Shown: positions 1 through 7,755, counted from the stretch's first letter. The stretch: 20,343 nucleotides of DNA from Roseivirga sp. UBA6061 (GCA_002427745.1 DIYF01000135.1:1-20343), one strand, 5' to 3'. Translations and numbers: made by a program. Notes: generated from the sequence alone by a model not told the origin.

Positions 1-75
1 CTACTTCTCCGGTTCTGCATTTTTGACCAGTCTCTCAAGTCTGAAATCTATCATCTTTCATCTCTCGTCTAAACT
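1..75 (-). other. Conserved module spacer (upstream of a small HTH gene lying left of the window)
   Basis: Noncoding DNA after the stop of the cargo gene. It aligns by eye with the spacers at 4303-4383, 11919-11985 and, less well, 15900-15976; shared blocks on the plus strand include GGTTCTG, GACCAGTCT and CAAGTCTGAAA followed by TCTATCATCT. On the minus strand it is purine-rich with a degenerate 7-base period (AGACGAG, AGATGAA, AGATGAT, AGATTTC, AGACTTG). TAGATTTC (complement of 43-50) resembles the Bacteroidota -7 promoter box TAnnTTTG, but no good -33 box was found. By analogy with the other modules, a small HTH gene should follow just beyond base 1. Confidence 0.55.
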
Positions 76-1797
76 CTAAGTAGTCGGTACCTGGCTCGTC
101 TTCGTGTTGTTCTTCTGCTGAAAGTCGTTGCGATCCACGGCATTTACTGCTCCATCGAGATTAAAATCCGCTCTGGAATCGGTATAGCTAAAAGCACTAC
201 CATTTTGTGTTTGCCAGCTGCTCAGATCTGTTGCATTCACCACCCTATCGCTGTTTTCATCTCCCGCTATCATGGCGAACACACTTCCTACCCCGATAGC
301 ACCGTCTGCTCCGTTGCTAAAGCTTTGTGTTTGTGCGGTAGTGAAATCAAAAGTATAGGTGCCGCTACTTGCACTGACCGTACCAGAGGACATTACCGAT
401 AAATGATTCCGGTGGTGAATGACCAGGTAGTAATCGCTACCATCGGCCTGCGACATTGTAAACGGGTTTCCATCTTTATCCACGATGCTCCCGTCATTTT
501 TAAGAATACCGGCCCGGTTGGTGCCCGCTTTGGTAGCAGCGGCAGTTCCGGTTCTCAGTTCTATTTCTACCCAATCAACAGCAGTAGTAGGAATCCCCCC
601 CGAAGTTTCCGCAACAGCATTGGTATAGGGCTGCACAAGGGGTAAAGAGCTGTTGAGAGCCGTACTCATGGCAAATCCGGAAAGTGGTCCTTCCAGGAAT
701 ACCTTGATGTTGAAGATTGCATTCGTAACAGTGGCACTAAAGGATATATCGTAGGTACCCTCATCACTGTCATCATTGCCAATGGCAATACTTCCACTGC
801 CCTGACTGGTAGCCGTGGGCTCAAACCGAATGGTGAAATCCGTAGATCCGGAGGCAGGTACCGGGTCACTGACAGGCTGTGAGATTACGGAAAATCCTGC
901 TCCTGTAACTGTCAGAGGGGTGGTCAGGTCGAGATCGCCATCACCTGTATTCTCTATGGTAAAAACCACATCTTTTGTATCACCTATCCGAACTGAGCCA
1001 AAATCAAAAGCACCTCCGTCCGCAATAGAGGTAGTCGCCTGCTTCAAATTGATTTCGGGTGATGTGAGTACCCCCTCACCCTCGATCCTGACATTATCAA
1101 AAGCCATCTCTTCTCCGTTACCGCTTGGATGCATTTCGACCCTGACATCTACAGTGGAATTACCACTGAGGTTCAGATCAAATGAAAAGTCCTGAAAGGC
1201 AGCCGTTAGCTCCGTGCCATCTCCTATACCATCCAGGTTTGTGTCTTCTTTGATAGCACCGTTTTGAACCAGGCCGGTAAACTGCCCAATGGTGGTATAC
1301 GCCCCTCCATCTACGCTCACTTCTACACGCAGGTAATCCGCCAGTGTAGGCTGAAAATCTTTAACCGGTTCGTACCGGTTTGTTTGCGTGGCGGCTACGA
1401 AAAGTTTGACCGTAAGTGAAGTAAAACCTGTAACATTCAGGTTGTTGAAGTTGACTCGCCCGCAGTCACAAGCCGCGGGATTCTGAGCATCGTCTACATC
1501 TTCACCCCCCATAAAAAAAGAGCCATCCATATCGGAAAAATCAGTGAGTATGCGACTTGAAATGCTGCTTACATTGGTTCTTAAAAACCAGTCACTGTCT
1601 GAGTCGTCAAAACCCTGGGTACTAGCACTGACATAGGGGGCCTGTACATAACGTCCCAGAGCATGGCCATCGGTTTCAAAAGATTCATTAACCAAAGAGA
1701 TGGTGGTGGTAACTGGTGTTTTGGTGAAATTGTCGTGACCTCCACCCCGGATTGGCATAAAGAGTATGACTAAGAACGAAAGTACTTTCAGGCTCAT
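76..1797 (-). CDS. Secreted cargo protein, module D: variable head, ASH (choice-of-anchor D) domain, dockerin-like C-terminal module
   Basis: A predicted exported surface or extracellular protein of unknown substrate, 573 aa from the ATG at 1797; a TTG at 1821 would add eight residues. The ATG is preferred because it gives a clean signal peptide (MSLKVLSFLVILFMP). Residues ~30-245 form a beta-rich head with aromatic and Asp-rich motifs, possibly MAM- or jelly-roll-like. Residues ~250-360 resemble the ASH / choice-of-anchor D fold (GGAFDFGSVRIGDTKDVVFT). Residues ~362-573 are the C-terminal module shared by all four cargo genes: VDWVEIELR, YYLVIHHRNHL, then two dockerin-like loops (DENSDRVVNATD, DFNLDGAVNAVD) and the tail SQVPTT. 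It is the most divergent of the four C-terminal modules. The gene ends module D, 93 bp after the TPR-HTH regulator. The export route is not evident: I see no typical type IX C-terminal domain and no sortase motif. Gene certain, function inferred. Confidence 0.9.
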   Translation of the reverse strand: MSLKVLSFLVILFMPIRGGGHDNFTKTPVTTTISLVNESFETDGHALGRYVQAPYVSASTQGFDDSDSDWFLRTNVSSISSRILTDFSDMDGSFFMGGEDVDDAQNPAACDCGRVNFNNLNVTGFTSLTVKLFVAATQTNRYEPVKDFQPTLADYLRVEVSVDGGAYTTIGQFTGLVQNGAIKEDTNLDGIGDGTELTAAFQDFSFDLNLSGNSTVDVRVEMHPSGNGEEMAFDNVRIEGEGVLTSPEINLKQATTSIADGGAFDFGSVRIGDTKDVVFTIENTGDGDLDLTTPLTVTGAGFSVISQPVSDPVPASGSTDFTIRFEPTATSQGSGSIAIGNDDSDEGTYDISFSATVTNAIFNIKVFLEGPLSGFAMSTALNSSLPLVQPYTNAVAETSGGIPTTAVDWVEIELRTGTAAATKAGTNRAGILKNDGSIVDKDGNPFTMSQADGSDYYLVIHHRNHLSVMSSGTVSASSGTYTFDFTTAQTQSFSNGADGAIGVGSVFAMIAGDENSDRVVNATDLSSWQTQNGSAFSYTDSRADFNLDGAVNAVDRNDFQQKNNTKTSQVPTT

Positions 1798-1827
1798 ATT
1801 GATTGTCTTGGAAGACCTCAATATGAG
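1793..1827 (-). promoter_or_regulatory. Inverted repeat covering the cargo start codon
   Basis: CTCATATTGA (1793-1802) is perfectly complementary to TCAATATGAG (1818-1827). The spacer holds a second nested inverted repeat, GTCTT (1805-1809) and AAGAC (1812-1816). In the minus-strand mRNA this could fold into a stacked hairpin whose 3' arm contains the AUG at 1797, hiding it from ribosomes. It could equally be a DNA palindrome bound by a dimeric regulator. Similar structures sit at the starts of the cargo genes at 7755 and 18151. Confidence 0.6.
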
Positions 1828-1848
1828 TAATGAACAAGAGACATGTAA

Positions 1849-1882
1849 GGGAAAGAAAGTGCCGCCCGGGGAAATGAAGTGC
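1849..1882 (-). promoter_or_regulatory. Pair of direct repeats GGGAAANNNAGTGC, 20-bp spacing, upstream of cargo (candidate operator)
   Basis: On the plus strand GGGAAAGAAAGTGC (1849-1862) and GGGAAATGAAGTGC (1869-1882) match at 12 of 14 positions and start exactly 20 bp apart, about two helical turns. They begin right after the TPR-HTH stop codon (1891). The same motif with the same spacing occurs at 3925-3958 upstream of the TPR-HTH gene itself. This fits a site for the module D regulator acting on both its own gene and the cargo. Which protein binds is inference. Confidence 0.6.
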
Positions 1883-1890
1883 GGTGGAAT

Positions 1891-3690
1891 TTAAAACCGG
1901 ATAATGTAGGCTCTTAGTTCTTCATTAGAATTGAGTTCGAGCTTTTTATACAGGCGCTGGAGAGATTTTTTGACACTGTCATAGGTCATACTCAGCGTCT
2001 GGGCGATTTCCTTATTCGCCAGATTGATCTTAAGCAGAACACAAACATCCAGCTCATTATTGGTCAAGTCTGCATGCTGTGCCACGAGGTTAGCCAGAAA
2101 GTCTTTGTGCACTTCATCAAACCTGAGGCGGAACTCTTCCCAGGTGATATTTCTTACCACCTTACGTTCTACCGATAAAGCCAGGTCTCTGATGTTACCT
2201 TCTTTGATAGACAGGCTGCCTTCTTTTTCAAACTCAGCCAGCTTGCTCTCAATGTCAGAAATAAGGTCATTCTTTTGACGGATGCGCTCCGCATAGTCTT
2301 TCAGGTTTGCTTCTTTGATGGCTAGTTCCTTTTGCAGGGCATCACTCGAAAGCTCGGTATTTCTTGATTTTTCAGACAGGTACTTTTTCTCCAGACTTGC
2401 TTTGGACATGAAGTTCCTATAGCTGTAGACCAACAAGGCAATGACTAAAAGCAGCAGGACCACAGCAACAATCAAGACAAGTTGCCTTGAATCAGATAAT
2501 GCCTGCTCCTTTCTGGCATTTACCAGGCTTTTTCGGCTTGCAGTCAATTCCCGCTCCTTCTTCTCATATTCAAAGCTGGCACTGAGTTCTTCTACTTTCA
2601 GCTTATTAGCCTGCTCAGCTAATGAGTCCTTTACCTGCGTATAGACCTTATAGCTTTCCAGGGCTTTGTTATGGTAGCCTGCCGCTTCATATACTTCCGA
2701 CAGAAATTCAAGTGTGTTTTTCTTGAGTTCAAAATGCCCGCTGGTTTTGGCATATTCCAGAGCTTTCCTGCCTTCCGCAATGGCCCTGCTTTTGAGATCG
2801 CGGGCGTTGAAACTTTTGGCTCTGTTAAGAAATAATACTCCTATGCCTGCCAAATCGTTGATTTCTTCTCTGATGGCCATTGATTCATCATAGCACTCAA
2901 ATGCCTCTTTGTGCCGCCCCAGGTTGGTGTACATAAAGCCCAGGTTGGCCAGGGCCAGGGCCAATACGGGACTGGAGTCCGTTTCTCTAAACACTTCCAC
3001 TCCCTTTTTAAAGGTTTCAATGGCCGTACCCAGATTCTGTTTAAAATACTCCAGCGTCCCCAGGTTCATATAAGCCTGCCCTATCTGAAGTTGCATACCT
3101 TCCTTTTCGTAGATTTCAATCGCCTGATGGATATAGGTGGTAGCTTCATCCAGTTTACCGGTCTTCTGATAAACCAGGGATATATTTTGAAAGCAGGTAG
3201 CCAGGAAGACATTATTGCCCGTGGCTTCAACATCCTTAAGCGCGTCCAGATAGGCCTCCAATGCCTTGCTGTATTGTCCTTTAGAGGCATATACGTTTCC
3301 CAAAGAGACTTTAAAATCCACCGGATCCAGGTAAGCATCAAGCTCCCTGCTCAAGGTCTCGGCATTCATCAGCTGTTCATAGGCAAGGTCAAAATTGCGC
3401 TGTTGAATGAACAATGAGGCTTTTAACAGCAGCCCTTTGATGCGTCCTTTGTCGTACCCCAGTGAGTCTGATACCTGTAAACCTCGATTAGTCAGCTCCC
3501 AGGCCTCCTCAAGATTAACCCGGATCAGAATTTTAGACAGGGCAAAAAGTTTATCGATTTTTTCAGTGCCTCTGGCAAGGCTTACTTCATTTCGAAGACT
3601 ATCAATTTCGGTCTGAGCGATGAGCCTTGTCATAGTGACAAAGCAGAAGAGGCAGAGCCAGACAATTCTGAGGGGCTTGGTTCTTAGCAT
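1891..3690 (-). CDS. TPR - transmembrane - coiled coil - LuxR-like HTH regulator, module D
   Basis: A predicted membrane-tethered one-component transcription regulator of 599 aa. The N-terminus (residues 1-26, ending RLIAQ) looks like a signal peptide, so the TPR part should lie in the periplasm. About seven tetratricopeptide repeats follow (~30-360; e.g. LGNVYASKGQYSKALEAYLD, LGFMYTNLGRHKEAFECYDE). One hydrophobic segment (~402-425) crosses the membrane, a charged coiled coil (~430-515) follows, and the C-terminus (~542-599) is a LuxR/GerE-type HTH with LTNNELDVCVLLKINLANKEIA and DSVKKSLQRLYKK. The ATG at 3690 gives the signal peptide. It lies between the module D small HTH, 291 bp upstream, and the secreted cargo, 93 bp downstream. 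The final ~90 residues are homologous to the small HTH proteins. TPRs probably sense a peptide or protein partner; the ligand is unknown. Confidence 0.92.
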   Translation of the reverse strand: MLRTKPLRIVWLCLFCFVTMTRLIAQTEIDSLRNEVSLARGTEKIDKLFALSKILIRVNLEEAWELTNRGLQVSDSLGYDKGRIKGLLLKASLFIQQRNFDLAYEQLMNAETLSRELDAYLDPVDFKVSLGNVYASKGQYSKALEAYLDALKDVEATGNNVFLATCFQNISLVYQKTGKLDEATTYIHQAIEIYEKEGMQLQIGQAYMNLGTLEYFKQNLGTAIETFKKGVEVFRETDSSPVLALALANLGFMYTNLGRHKEAFECYDESMAIREEINDLAGIGVLFLNRAKSFNARDLKSRAIAEGRKALEYAKTSGHFELKKNTLEFLSEVYEAAGYHNKALESYKVYTQVKDSLAEQANKLKVEELSASFEYEKKERELTASRKSLVNARKEQALSDSRQLVLIVAVVLLLLVIALLVYSYRNFMSKASLEKKYLSEKSRNTELSSDALQKELAIKEANLKDYAERIRQKNDLISDIESKLAEFEKEGSLSIKEGNIRDLALSVERKVVRNITWEEFRLRFDEVHKDFLANLVAQHADLTNNELDVCVLLKINLANKEIAQTLSMTYDSVKKSLQRLYKKLELNSNEELRAYIIRF

Positions 3691-3701
3691 AGTAGTAGTG
3701 G

Positions 3702-3716
3702 CTTAACAAAGTTAAG
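3702..3716 (-). promoter_or_regulatory. Small hairpin just upstream of the TPR-HTH start
   Basis: CTTAAC (3702-3707), a 3-base loop, and GTTAAG (3711-3716) form a perfect 6-bp inverted repeat, 11 bases upstream of the ATG at 3690. No U-run follows, so it is not an intrinsic terminator. It could modulate ribosome access or be chance. Confidence 0.3.
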
Positions 3717-3775
3717 AGAGAACCTGACTCCTCAATAAGAAGCGACAGCAGGGTGTTTCGTTCCGAAAATGATGA

Positions 3776-3804
3776 GGGCAGACCAAATTCGGGTCTGATT
3801 GCCC
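3776..3804 (-). other. Imperfect inverted repeat in the module D small HTH-regulator gap
   Basis: GGGC+AGACC (3776-3784) pairs with GGTCT (3792-3796) and GCCC (3801-3804), a 9-bp stem interrupted by a 4-base bulge. A shorter one, TTTCG-TTC-CGAAA, lies at 3756-3768. The 291-bp gap (3691-3981) is much longer than the corresponding gaps in modules A (24 bp), B (88 bp) and C (44 bp to the ATG). It probably holds a separate promoter for the regulator gene. No coding potential was recognised. Confidence 0.3.
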
Positions 3805-3924
3805 ACTGCCAACTGCTTTCTGTTACATCAGTCCTTTTGCGAGTACTAAAACCTATATGAAATACCACCATAAAGTCAATGAACCTGAAAGAGACGTCAC
3901 GATGACTGCTTTTAAAAAGAGAAG

Positions 3925-3958
3925 GGGAAATATAGTGCGGCTGAGGGAAACAGAGTGC
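3925..3958 (-). promoter_or_regulatory. Pair of direct repeats GGGAAANNNAGTGC, 20-bp spacing, upstream of the TPR-HTH regulator (candidate operator)
   Basis: GGGAAATATAGTGC (3925-3938) and GGGAAACAGAGTGC (3945-3958) on the plus strand match at the ten specified positions, with starts 20 bp apart. A weaker third copy, CGGAAAGGAGTGA, begins at 3963 with one base missing. The cluster lies just after the small HTH stop codon (3982). It duplicates the arrangement at 1849-1882, suggesting one regulator controls both the TPR-HTH gene and its cargo. Confidence 0.6.
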
Positions 3959-3981
3959 CGGCCGGAAAGGAGTGAGCTGTT

Positions 3982-4257
3982 TTAGCTGATTACCAGCTGC
4001 CTGAGGATAGACTGGTCAGGTGCAATTTTCATCTTCTTCCTTAACCTGTGCTTGGCCTTCTTAACGCTATCAGGAGTAATGTTGAGAAGGGTGGCAATTT
4101 CTTTGGTAGACAGGTTGGATTTCAGGTAAGTACAAAGACGAACGTCATAAGAAGTGAGCCGTGGAAAACGCAGCTTCAACTGCCGCTGAAAATGCCGGTT
4201 TGAATTCTCCAGCTCCAGTAGCAAATGATCCATTAAGTGTCGTTCGAGTACTGTCAA
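3982..4257 (-). CDS. Small stand-alone LuxR-like HTH protein, module D
   Basis: A predicted cytoplasmic DNA-binding protein that is almost nothing but an HTH domain. It has 91 aa from the TTG at 4257, or 83 aa from the ATG at 4233. TTG is favoured because the module B gene has an ATG at the aligned position and the residues between (T-x-x-E-R/K-H-L/I-M-D-H-L-L) are conserved in all copies. Residues 1-30 form a charged amphipathic helix, followed by LTSYDVRLCTYLKSNLSTKEIA and the recognition helix TPDSVKKAKHRLRKK (~62-76). It has no receiver, membrane or sensor domain. It resembles the detached C-terminus of the TPR-HTH regulators, so it may be a co-regulator, an antagonist or an autoregulator. 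The last ~15 residues differ in every module. It is directly preceded by an 8-bp tandem repeat. Confidence 0.85.
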   Translation of the reverse strand: MTVLERHLMDHLLLELENSNRHFQRQLKLRFPRLTSYDVRLCTYLKSNLSTKEIATLLNITPDSVKKAKHRLRKKMKIAPDQSILRQLVIS

Positions 4258-4262
4258 TTTTT

Positions 4263-4302
4263 GGTTAATGGGTTAATGGGTTAATGGGTTAATGGGTTAG
4301 GG
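4263..4302. repeat. Tandem repeat (TTAATGGG)n abutting the small HTH start
   Basis: Four perfect units of TTAATGGG (4265-4296) flanked by partial units GG (4263-4264) and TTAGGG (4297-4302). It sits 5 bases upstream of the TTG start, where a ribosome binding site would be expected. Each unit carries TAA on both strands, and 8 is not a multiple of 3, so no reading frame can pass through it. Any length effect must therefore act through transcription or the mRNA leader. Other modules have a different unit at the same place. Confidence 0.9.
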
Positions 4303-4383
4303 TGAAACGCGACTTGATTTTTCAGGTTCTGGATTTCTGATCAGTCTTTCGGGTTTAAAATCTATCATCTGACGTCTATTATC
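4303..4383 (-). promoter_or_regulatory. Conserved spacer between module C cargo and module D small HTH (candidate promoter/leader)
   Basis: Matches the spacers at 1-75 and 11919-11985 in blocks (TCAGGTTCTGGATTTCTGA, GTCTTTC, CTATCATCT on the plus strand). On the minus strand it shows a 7-base AGAYNNN rhythm and TAGATTTT (complement of 4357-4364), close to the Bacteroidota -7 box TAnnTTTG. If that is a promoter, the tandem repeat at 4263-4302 would lie in the mRNA leader of the small HTH gene. No -33 box is obvious. Confidence 0.4.
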
Positions 4384-7300
4384 TCAGGTAGTAGGTACTT
4401 TACTGGTCTTCGTGTCATTCTTCTGTTGGAAATCGTTGCGGTCTACCGCGTTGATCTCGCCATCCAGATTAAAGTCTCCATTGGAGCTACCGTAGGTAAA
4501 CTCCGTGCCGTTCTGGCTTTGCCAGGTCGTCAGATCGGTTGCATCCACATCGCCATCTCCATCAGCATCTCCGGCCAGCATACCAAACTTGCCTCCACTC
4601 AGTGAAGCCAGTCCGGCCACTCCCAGATAGGTATTGACTAAGGCGCTTGTAAAATCAATCGCATAGAGATTGCTGCTTTCTGAAATAGCACTGGCCGACA
4701 TTATTGGCAGATGATTGCGGTGATAGATCACTACAAAAAACTCAGACCCGGTATTGCCAGTAAGTGAAATAGTCAGATTACTGGTACCATCAGTGGCTTT
4801 GATACTTCCGTCATTCATCAGAAAACCTGCCGCAGAGCCTACCCTGGTGGCATTGAGTGCAGCAGCCGCAGAGCCGGCTTCCCTCAATTCTACCAATACC
4901 CAATCCACGGCATTTACCGGTACAGAGCCCACAGTTTCTCCTCCTGTATGACCGTTGTTATTATAGGGTTGACTGGTAGGAATGTCGGTGTTCAGGGTGG
5001 TATTCAGGTTGGTACCGTTAAAAGCTCCTTCGAGAAAAACCGTAGCGGCTACAGTAGCAGATGTTGGCGCGGCAACTCCCCCCGTTCCGTTCAGGGTAAT
5101 CGAGTAAGCTCCTTCATCTACATCGGTGTTAACAATGAGCAGCTCTGCAGTTTTGGGCCCGTCAGAAGAAGGAGAAAAACGCACAGTAAAGGTGGTAGCA
5201 CCACCGGCTGAAATGGTGCTGGACGCGATGTCCGTCTGAATGGAAAAATCTCCTGAGGTCTGAGCATCATAAGCATAAAGTGCCGTTCCACCGGTATTGG
5301 CAATAGTAAACACGATATCTGAGTTAGCTCCTGAGGCTACCAGACCAAAGTCAAAAGAGCCTCCGTTGGCTATTGACCCTCCTTGCTGCAAGTCAATTTC
5401 AGGAACTTCTGAAGGCGTGTTCAGTGAAAACAGACTGATCACATCTTCAAACTGACCCAGTGCATAGAGGTGCTTTCCATCGGGAGAAACCGCTACATCT
5501 TCATTATTATTCAGTCCGAAGTCAGTGGTACTGACCGCCACGGTGCTGCCATCGTCAATCAGTTCCTGTACGAAACTCAGATCTCCACTGCCTGCATCAC
5601 GGTTGAATACGGTTAACAAGTCGGCACTGGAAGCTGCAGAAAAAAGCCGGGTGTTATCCGTTGATAAAACCACATCTTCAACCGACTTCAATGAAGTGAT
5701 TCCCGGCTCTGCATTCGTTATGGTATTGAGCGTACCCAGCTCACCTGTGCTCGTATTCCTACTGGCCCATACAATCTGGTTTGCGATTTTGGCAGCAATG
5801 TAGATGTAAGCGTTATCGTCTGAAACCCTGACATCCTCCACAAAATCAACAGTTGCCCCTGTAATGTCTGACACGAAAGACAGCTTGCCGAAGTCGGCCG
5901 AGGCTGGATCAGTTTCTCTTGAAAAAATATTCAGAGCGTCAGCTCCTGGGGCGGAAACGTACACAAATTTACCATCAGGGCTGAATGAAGCCCATTGAGC
6001 TGCCGTGAGATTGGTAATGGTACCGCCTATGCCATCATCTCTGAACTCCTGAAGAAAGGTAAGCGTACCATCACTGGTGTTACGTGTGAATATGCTGATA
6101 CCGGACTCTGAAGAACTGCTGGAAAGTACAATAAGATGCTTGTTATCCGGAGATATAGCTATACCTGCCGGCCTTGTGAGTGTGTTGATGGTTCCTCCCG
6201 TTTCACTATTGTCCAGGTGGGTTTCAATGATGGAAAGAACGCCTGTCGAAGCATTTCTGGAGAAGACATTCAGGGCGTTGTCTGAACCACCTGAAACATA
6301 GGCAAAACCGCCATCCTTGCTGATAGCAATACCCCGGGGAGCATCGATCAATACATTGGTGGTACCCTTGGCCACTTCAGAGCTATACGTAAGCTTACCC
6401 GTACCGGCATCCCTTGAAAAAACGGTAATACCGTCAGTACTATTCTGCGAAATCACGTAGACGAATTTACCATCGGGGCTGATCGCAATCTCCTGAGGGT
6501 TGTCCAGATTCACGGTTTGTCCGCTTACTCCAAGAGCTTCAACAAAGGTCACCCCATCAAGGGGAGGCAGGTTGCCTACAATGGATTTACCCTGATCTTT
6601 CGGACTATTCAGTTCATCCTGAAAAACCAGTACAAAGCTGTCCTGAGTCGGCAAAACGAATTGGTTGTCATCAGACTGATTAGCCAGATACTCTTCTCTG
6701 GTACCAAAAGTGATGCTGTTTCCATCGCGTTCGCCCACATTCAGGTATCCCTTGTCAGCAGAGTGCGTGCCGGTGTAGGCCACTACAAACTCATTGCCTG
6801 CCGTGGTCATCAGGAAAATATCGTTGATGATGCTGTTGTTAAAATCTGCCGAACTCTCAAATTCAATGGCAGAGCCTCCAAAGGAAACTGAGTTACCCGA
6901 AATCGTACCTACTTTGGCCATTCCCTTCACAGGATTGGCCGTATCATCGCCATAAGCCACAATAATGGTGGTCTCATCCAATACAGCCACGGGTACCTCC
7001 GGTGAGGTGTTCACACTGGAATGAACTTGTGCAGGCAGACCATAGCTGATATCGGTACCGGAGAAATCACCGATAACCACCTCTCCCGGATCATTCGTAG
7101 CGTCCTTGTTTTCATAACCGATCACAAAACGGGTGGCCGAGATTTTTTGAACGGAGGGAATACCTATGCTGGCAGCCCGAAAAACTTCTGGTGTACCAAA
7201 GGAAACACTCGTGCCAGTGATGGTGCCAATCACGGCTGTACCATGACCACTGTTTTCCTGGTCATCATAGGCAATTACAAACTTGCCGGAGCCCAGATAG

Positions 7301-7755
7301 GCAGCATCGGCATTGGCAAAGTCACCAGCCGAAAAACTGGTCTCTGTCCCCAGAGAAGACAGGGATGTTCCGGAAATGGTAACCACCCTGGCCCTGCCAA
7401 TGTCATCTCCTACCGCATATTCGTAGCCCACAATGGCCTGGGTGGAGGAGACAGGAATGATAAAGGTCTTTTGCACTTCATCTGTCTGAATGTCAAAACG
7501 TGTATCCCAAGAAACGGTGCCGTCATAAATATCGATCTCTCCTACAATGCCAAAAAGGTCTGCTGTATTGGCAGAGGCATTGCTGGCATCAGACTTATAC
7601 ACTGCCATGATATGCGTCTCGTCCAGCAGGGCTGTTCTGATATAATTGGTGGGGGCTGTTTCAAAGGTTTGAGATGCGCTCAGAGTAGGGCTGCGTTGGG
7701 CCAAAACGTGTAGAGAGCTACTCAGAAGTAGCAGCCAGAACAACATCTTCTTCAT
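4384..7755 (-). CDS. Secreted cargo protein, module C: two beta-propellers, ASH domain, dockerin-like C-terminal module
   Basis: A large predicted extracellular or surface protein of 1123 aa, the biggest cargo here. The ATG at 7755 gives a clear signal peptide (MKKMLFWLLLLSSSLHVLAQ). Residues ~25-400 carry about seven diverged repeats of the type FVIAYDD...VIGTITGTSVSFGTP, likely a first propeller. Residues ~405-790 carry seven blades with motifs such as IAISPDGKFVYV, IAISPDNKHLIVL and VAVSPDGKHLYAL followed by I.VFSRDAGTG.L, matching the YncE/6-phosphogluconolactonase-like propeller family. Residues ~795-895 are an ASH / choice-of-anchor D domain (GGSFDFGLVASG). Residues ~900-1123 are the shared C-terminal module with VDWVLVELR, FVVIYHRNHL, two dockerin-like loops (DADGDGDVDATD, DFNLDGEINAVD) and SKVPTT. 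No enzymatic role can be asserted; such propellers often bind ligands. It follows the LytTR regulator by 109 bp. Confidence 0.92.
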   Translation of the reverse strand: MKKMLFWLLLLSSSLHVLAQRSPTLSASQTFETAPTNYIRTALLDETHIMAVYKSDASNASANTADLFGIVGEIDIYDGTVSWDTRFDIQTDEVQKTFIIPVSSTQAIVGYEYAVGDDIGRARVVTISGTSLSSLGTETSFSAGDFANADAAYLGSGKFVIAYDDQENSGHGTAVIGTITGTSVSFGTPEVFRAASIGIPSVQKISATRFVIGYENKDATNDPGEVVIGDFSGTDISYGLPAQVHSSVNTSPEVPVAVLDETTIIVAYGDDTANPVKGMAKVGTISGNSVSFGGSAIEFESSADFNNSIINDIFLMTTAGNEFVVAYTGTHSADKGYLNVGERDGNSITFGTREEYLANQSDDNQFVLPTQDSFVLVFQDELNSPKDQGKSIVGNLPPLDGVTFVEALGVSGQTVNLDNPQEIAISPDGKFVYVISQNSTDGITVFSRDAGTGKLTYSSEVAKGTTNVLIDAPRGIAISKDGGFAYVSGGSDNALNVFSRNASTGVLSIIETHLDNSETGGTINTLTRPAGIAISPDNKHLIVLSSSSSESGISIFTRNTSDGTLTFLQEFRDDGIGGTITNLTAAQWASFSPDGKFVYVSAPGADALNIFSRETDPASADFGKLSFVSDITGATVDFVEDVRVSDDNAYIYIAAKIANQIVWASRNTSTGELGTLNTITNAEPGITSLKSVEDVVLSTDNTRLFSAASSADLLTVFNRDAGSGDLSFVQELIDDGSTVAVSTTDFGLNNNEDVAVSPDGKHLYALGQFEDVISLFSLNTPSEVPEIDLQQGGSIANGGSFDFGLVASGANSDIVFTIANTGGTALYAYDAQTSGDFSIQTDIASSTISAGGATTFTVRFSPSSDGPKTAELLIVNTDVDEGAYSITLNGTGGVAAPTSATVAATVFLEGAFNGTNLNTTLNTDIPTSQPYNNNGHTGGETVGSVPVNAVDWVLVELREAGSAAAALNATRVGSAAGFLMNDGSIKATDGTSNLTISLTGNTGSEFFVVIYHRNHLPIMSASAISESSNLYAIDFTSALVNTYLGVAGLASLSGGKFGMLAGDADGDGDVDATDLTTWQSQNGTEFTYGSSNGDFNLDGEINAVDRNDFQQKNDTKTSKVPTT

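Noticed and set aside
2911..3417. Plus-strand open frame of 168 codons
   Set aside because: Antisense to the TPR region of the regulator; no family features.
3602..3871. Minus-strand open frame of 89 codons overlapping the start of the TPR-HTH gene
   Set aside because: It overlaps the real gene's signal peptide in another frame, has no recognisable family, and spans the intergenic region. Probably chance.
4384..5060. Type IX secretion C-terminal domain on the cargo proteins
   Set aside because: The ends consist of dockerin-like loops and a short VPTT tail. I do not see the usual beta-sandwich sorting domain with its terminal basic and hydrophobic pattern, so I do not assign that route.
7021..7713. 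Plus-strand open frame of 230 codons
   Set aside because: It lies antisense inside the double-propeller cargo, whose signal peptide and blade repeats are unmistakable. It shows no domain, and all other genes in the window run the other way.
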